Shown piece after piece: positions 5,896 to 6,001 of a DNA stretch of 6,001 nucleotides. The stretch lies in NCBI GenBank assembly GCA_003566395.1, contig PXDL01000455.1, forward strand, positions 1 to 6,001, written 5' to 3'. A model generated the notes under the pieces. It was given only the letters and a program-made list of their open reading frames with translations. It was not told the DNA's origin and searched no databases. Numbering within the stretch: the stretch's first letter is position 1; each line of letters starts with the position of its first letter. Source of the stretch: Balneolia bacterium (GTDB lineage: Bacteria; Bacteroidota; Rhodothermia; Balneolales; Cyclonatronaceae). The position numbers and the translations under genes were made by a program.

Positions 5896-6001
5896 TTTTT
5901 GCGTTGATTTCTCAAAAACTGCCTTCCGGTTTACCCGGCCACGCGTTTCCGGACCTCACTTTAAATTGCTTCCCGCTTATGGATCTGAAGCCGACCCGCC
6001 G

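Larger units (their letters stand above)
5520..6001. other. Non-coding stretch to the right edge, no supported gene
   Basis: No frame on either strand gives a protein I can recognise in these 482 bases. The longest open frame, on the plus strand at 5650-5865 (71 codons), has no domain, a Cys/Met-rich irregular composition and no ribosome-binding site. At the edge two partial frames remain possible: a plus-strand start at ATG 5979, giving only seven complete codons, and a minus-strand frame open from 6001 to a TGA at 5914-5912 (29 residues). Neither can be judged. The stretch contains nested inverted repeats (5702-5820), a LacI/cre-type operator (5882-5895) and presumably the glycosyltransferase promoter. 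A weak TTGAT/ATCAA inverted repeat with 11 bases between (5589-5609) lies about 70 bp before the TTG start. Confidence 0.6.

Noticed and set aside
5912..6001. A minus-strand frame open from the right edge to a TGA, 29 residues, possibly the 3' end of a gene; also a plus-strand ATG at 5979.
   Set aside because: Too little sequence to support either; the LacI-type operator slightly favours a plus-strand gene beyond the edge, but this cannot be decided here.

Overview
The window looks like a piece of chromosome from a Gram-negative bacterium of the Bacteroidota group, possibly the Balneolota/Rhodothermota branch. The signs are two lipoproteins with lipoboxes, one of them a SPOR-domain protein of a type I associate with that branch; weak or absent Shine-Dalgarno sequences; moderate GC; and GTG and TTG starts. 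The taxonomic call is inference from protein style, because no rRNA or marker gene is present. Every confident gene lies on the minus strand, so transcription runs right to left.

Right to left. Positions 5520-6001 hold no recognisable complete gene. They do carry a perfect match to the catabolite-responsive-element/LacI-family operator consensus (5882-5895) and a set of nested inverted repeats (5702-5820). Next comes a TTG-started family 2 glycosyltransferase (5519-4407), probably for surface polysaccharide. A 144-bp intergenic region follows, containing a perfect 15-bp palindrome. It precedes a very tight three-gene unit: deoC (4262-3348), a complete aldehyde dehydrogenase (3344-1863) and a short degenerate aldehyde dehydrogenase (1857-994). 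The gaps are 3 and 5 bp, and a probable rho-independent terminator (981-956) closes the unit. A second unit follows: a SPOR-domain lipoprotein (931-398) whose stop codon overlaps, as GTGA, the start of a second lipoprotein with a CBM20/CBM48-like domain. That gene runs off the left edge.

The central unit makes metabolic sense. DERA cleaves 2-deoxyribose 5-phosphate into glyceraldehyde 3-phosphate and acetaldehyde, and the dehydrogenase can oxidise the acetaldehyde to acetate. The two dehydrogenase genes resemble the two halves of the two-domain ALDH16 family, here encoded separately: a catalytically intact first half and a second half that has lost every catalytic residue. The deoxyribose-phosphate aldolase is closer, from memory of sequences, to the animal DERA type than to the E. 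coli type.

I found no mobile element, CRISPR array, tRNA or rRNA. Nothing here is clearly a new system. The most interesting items are the retained catalytically dead ALDH partner, the palindrome before deoC, the LacI-type operator at the right edge and the nested inverted repeats near it.
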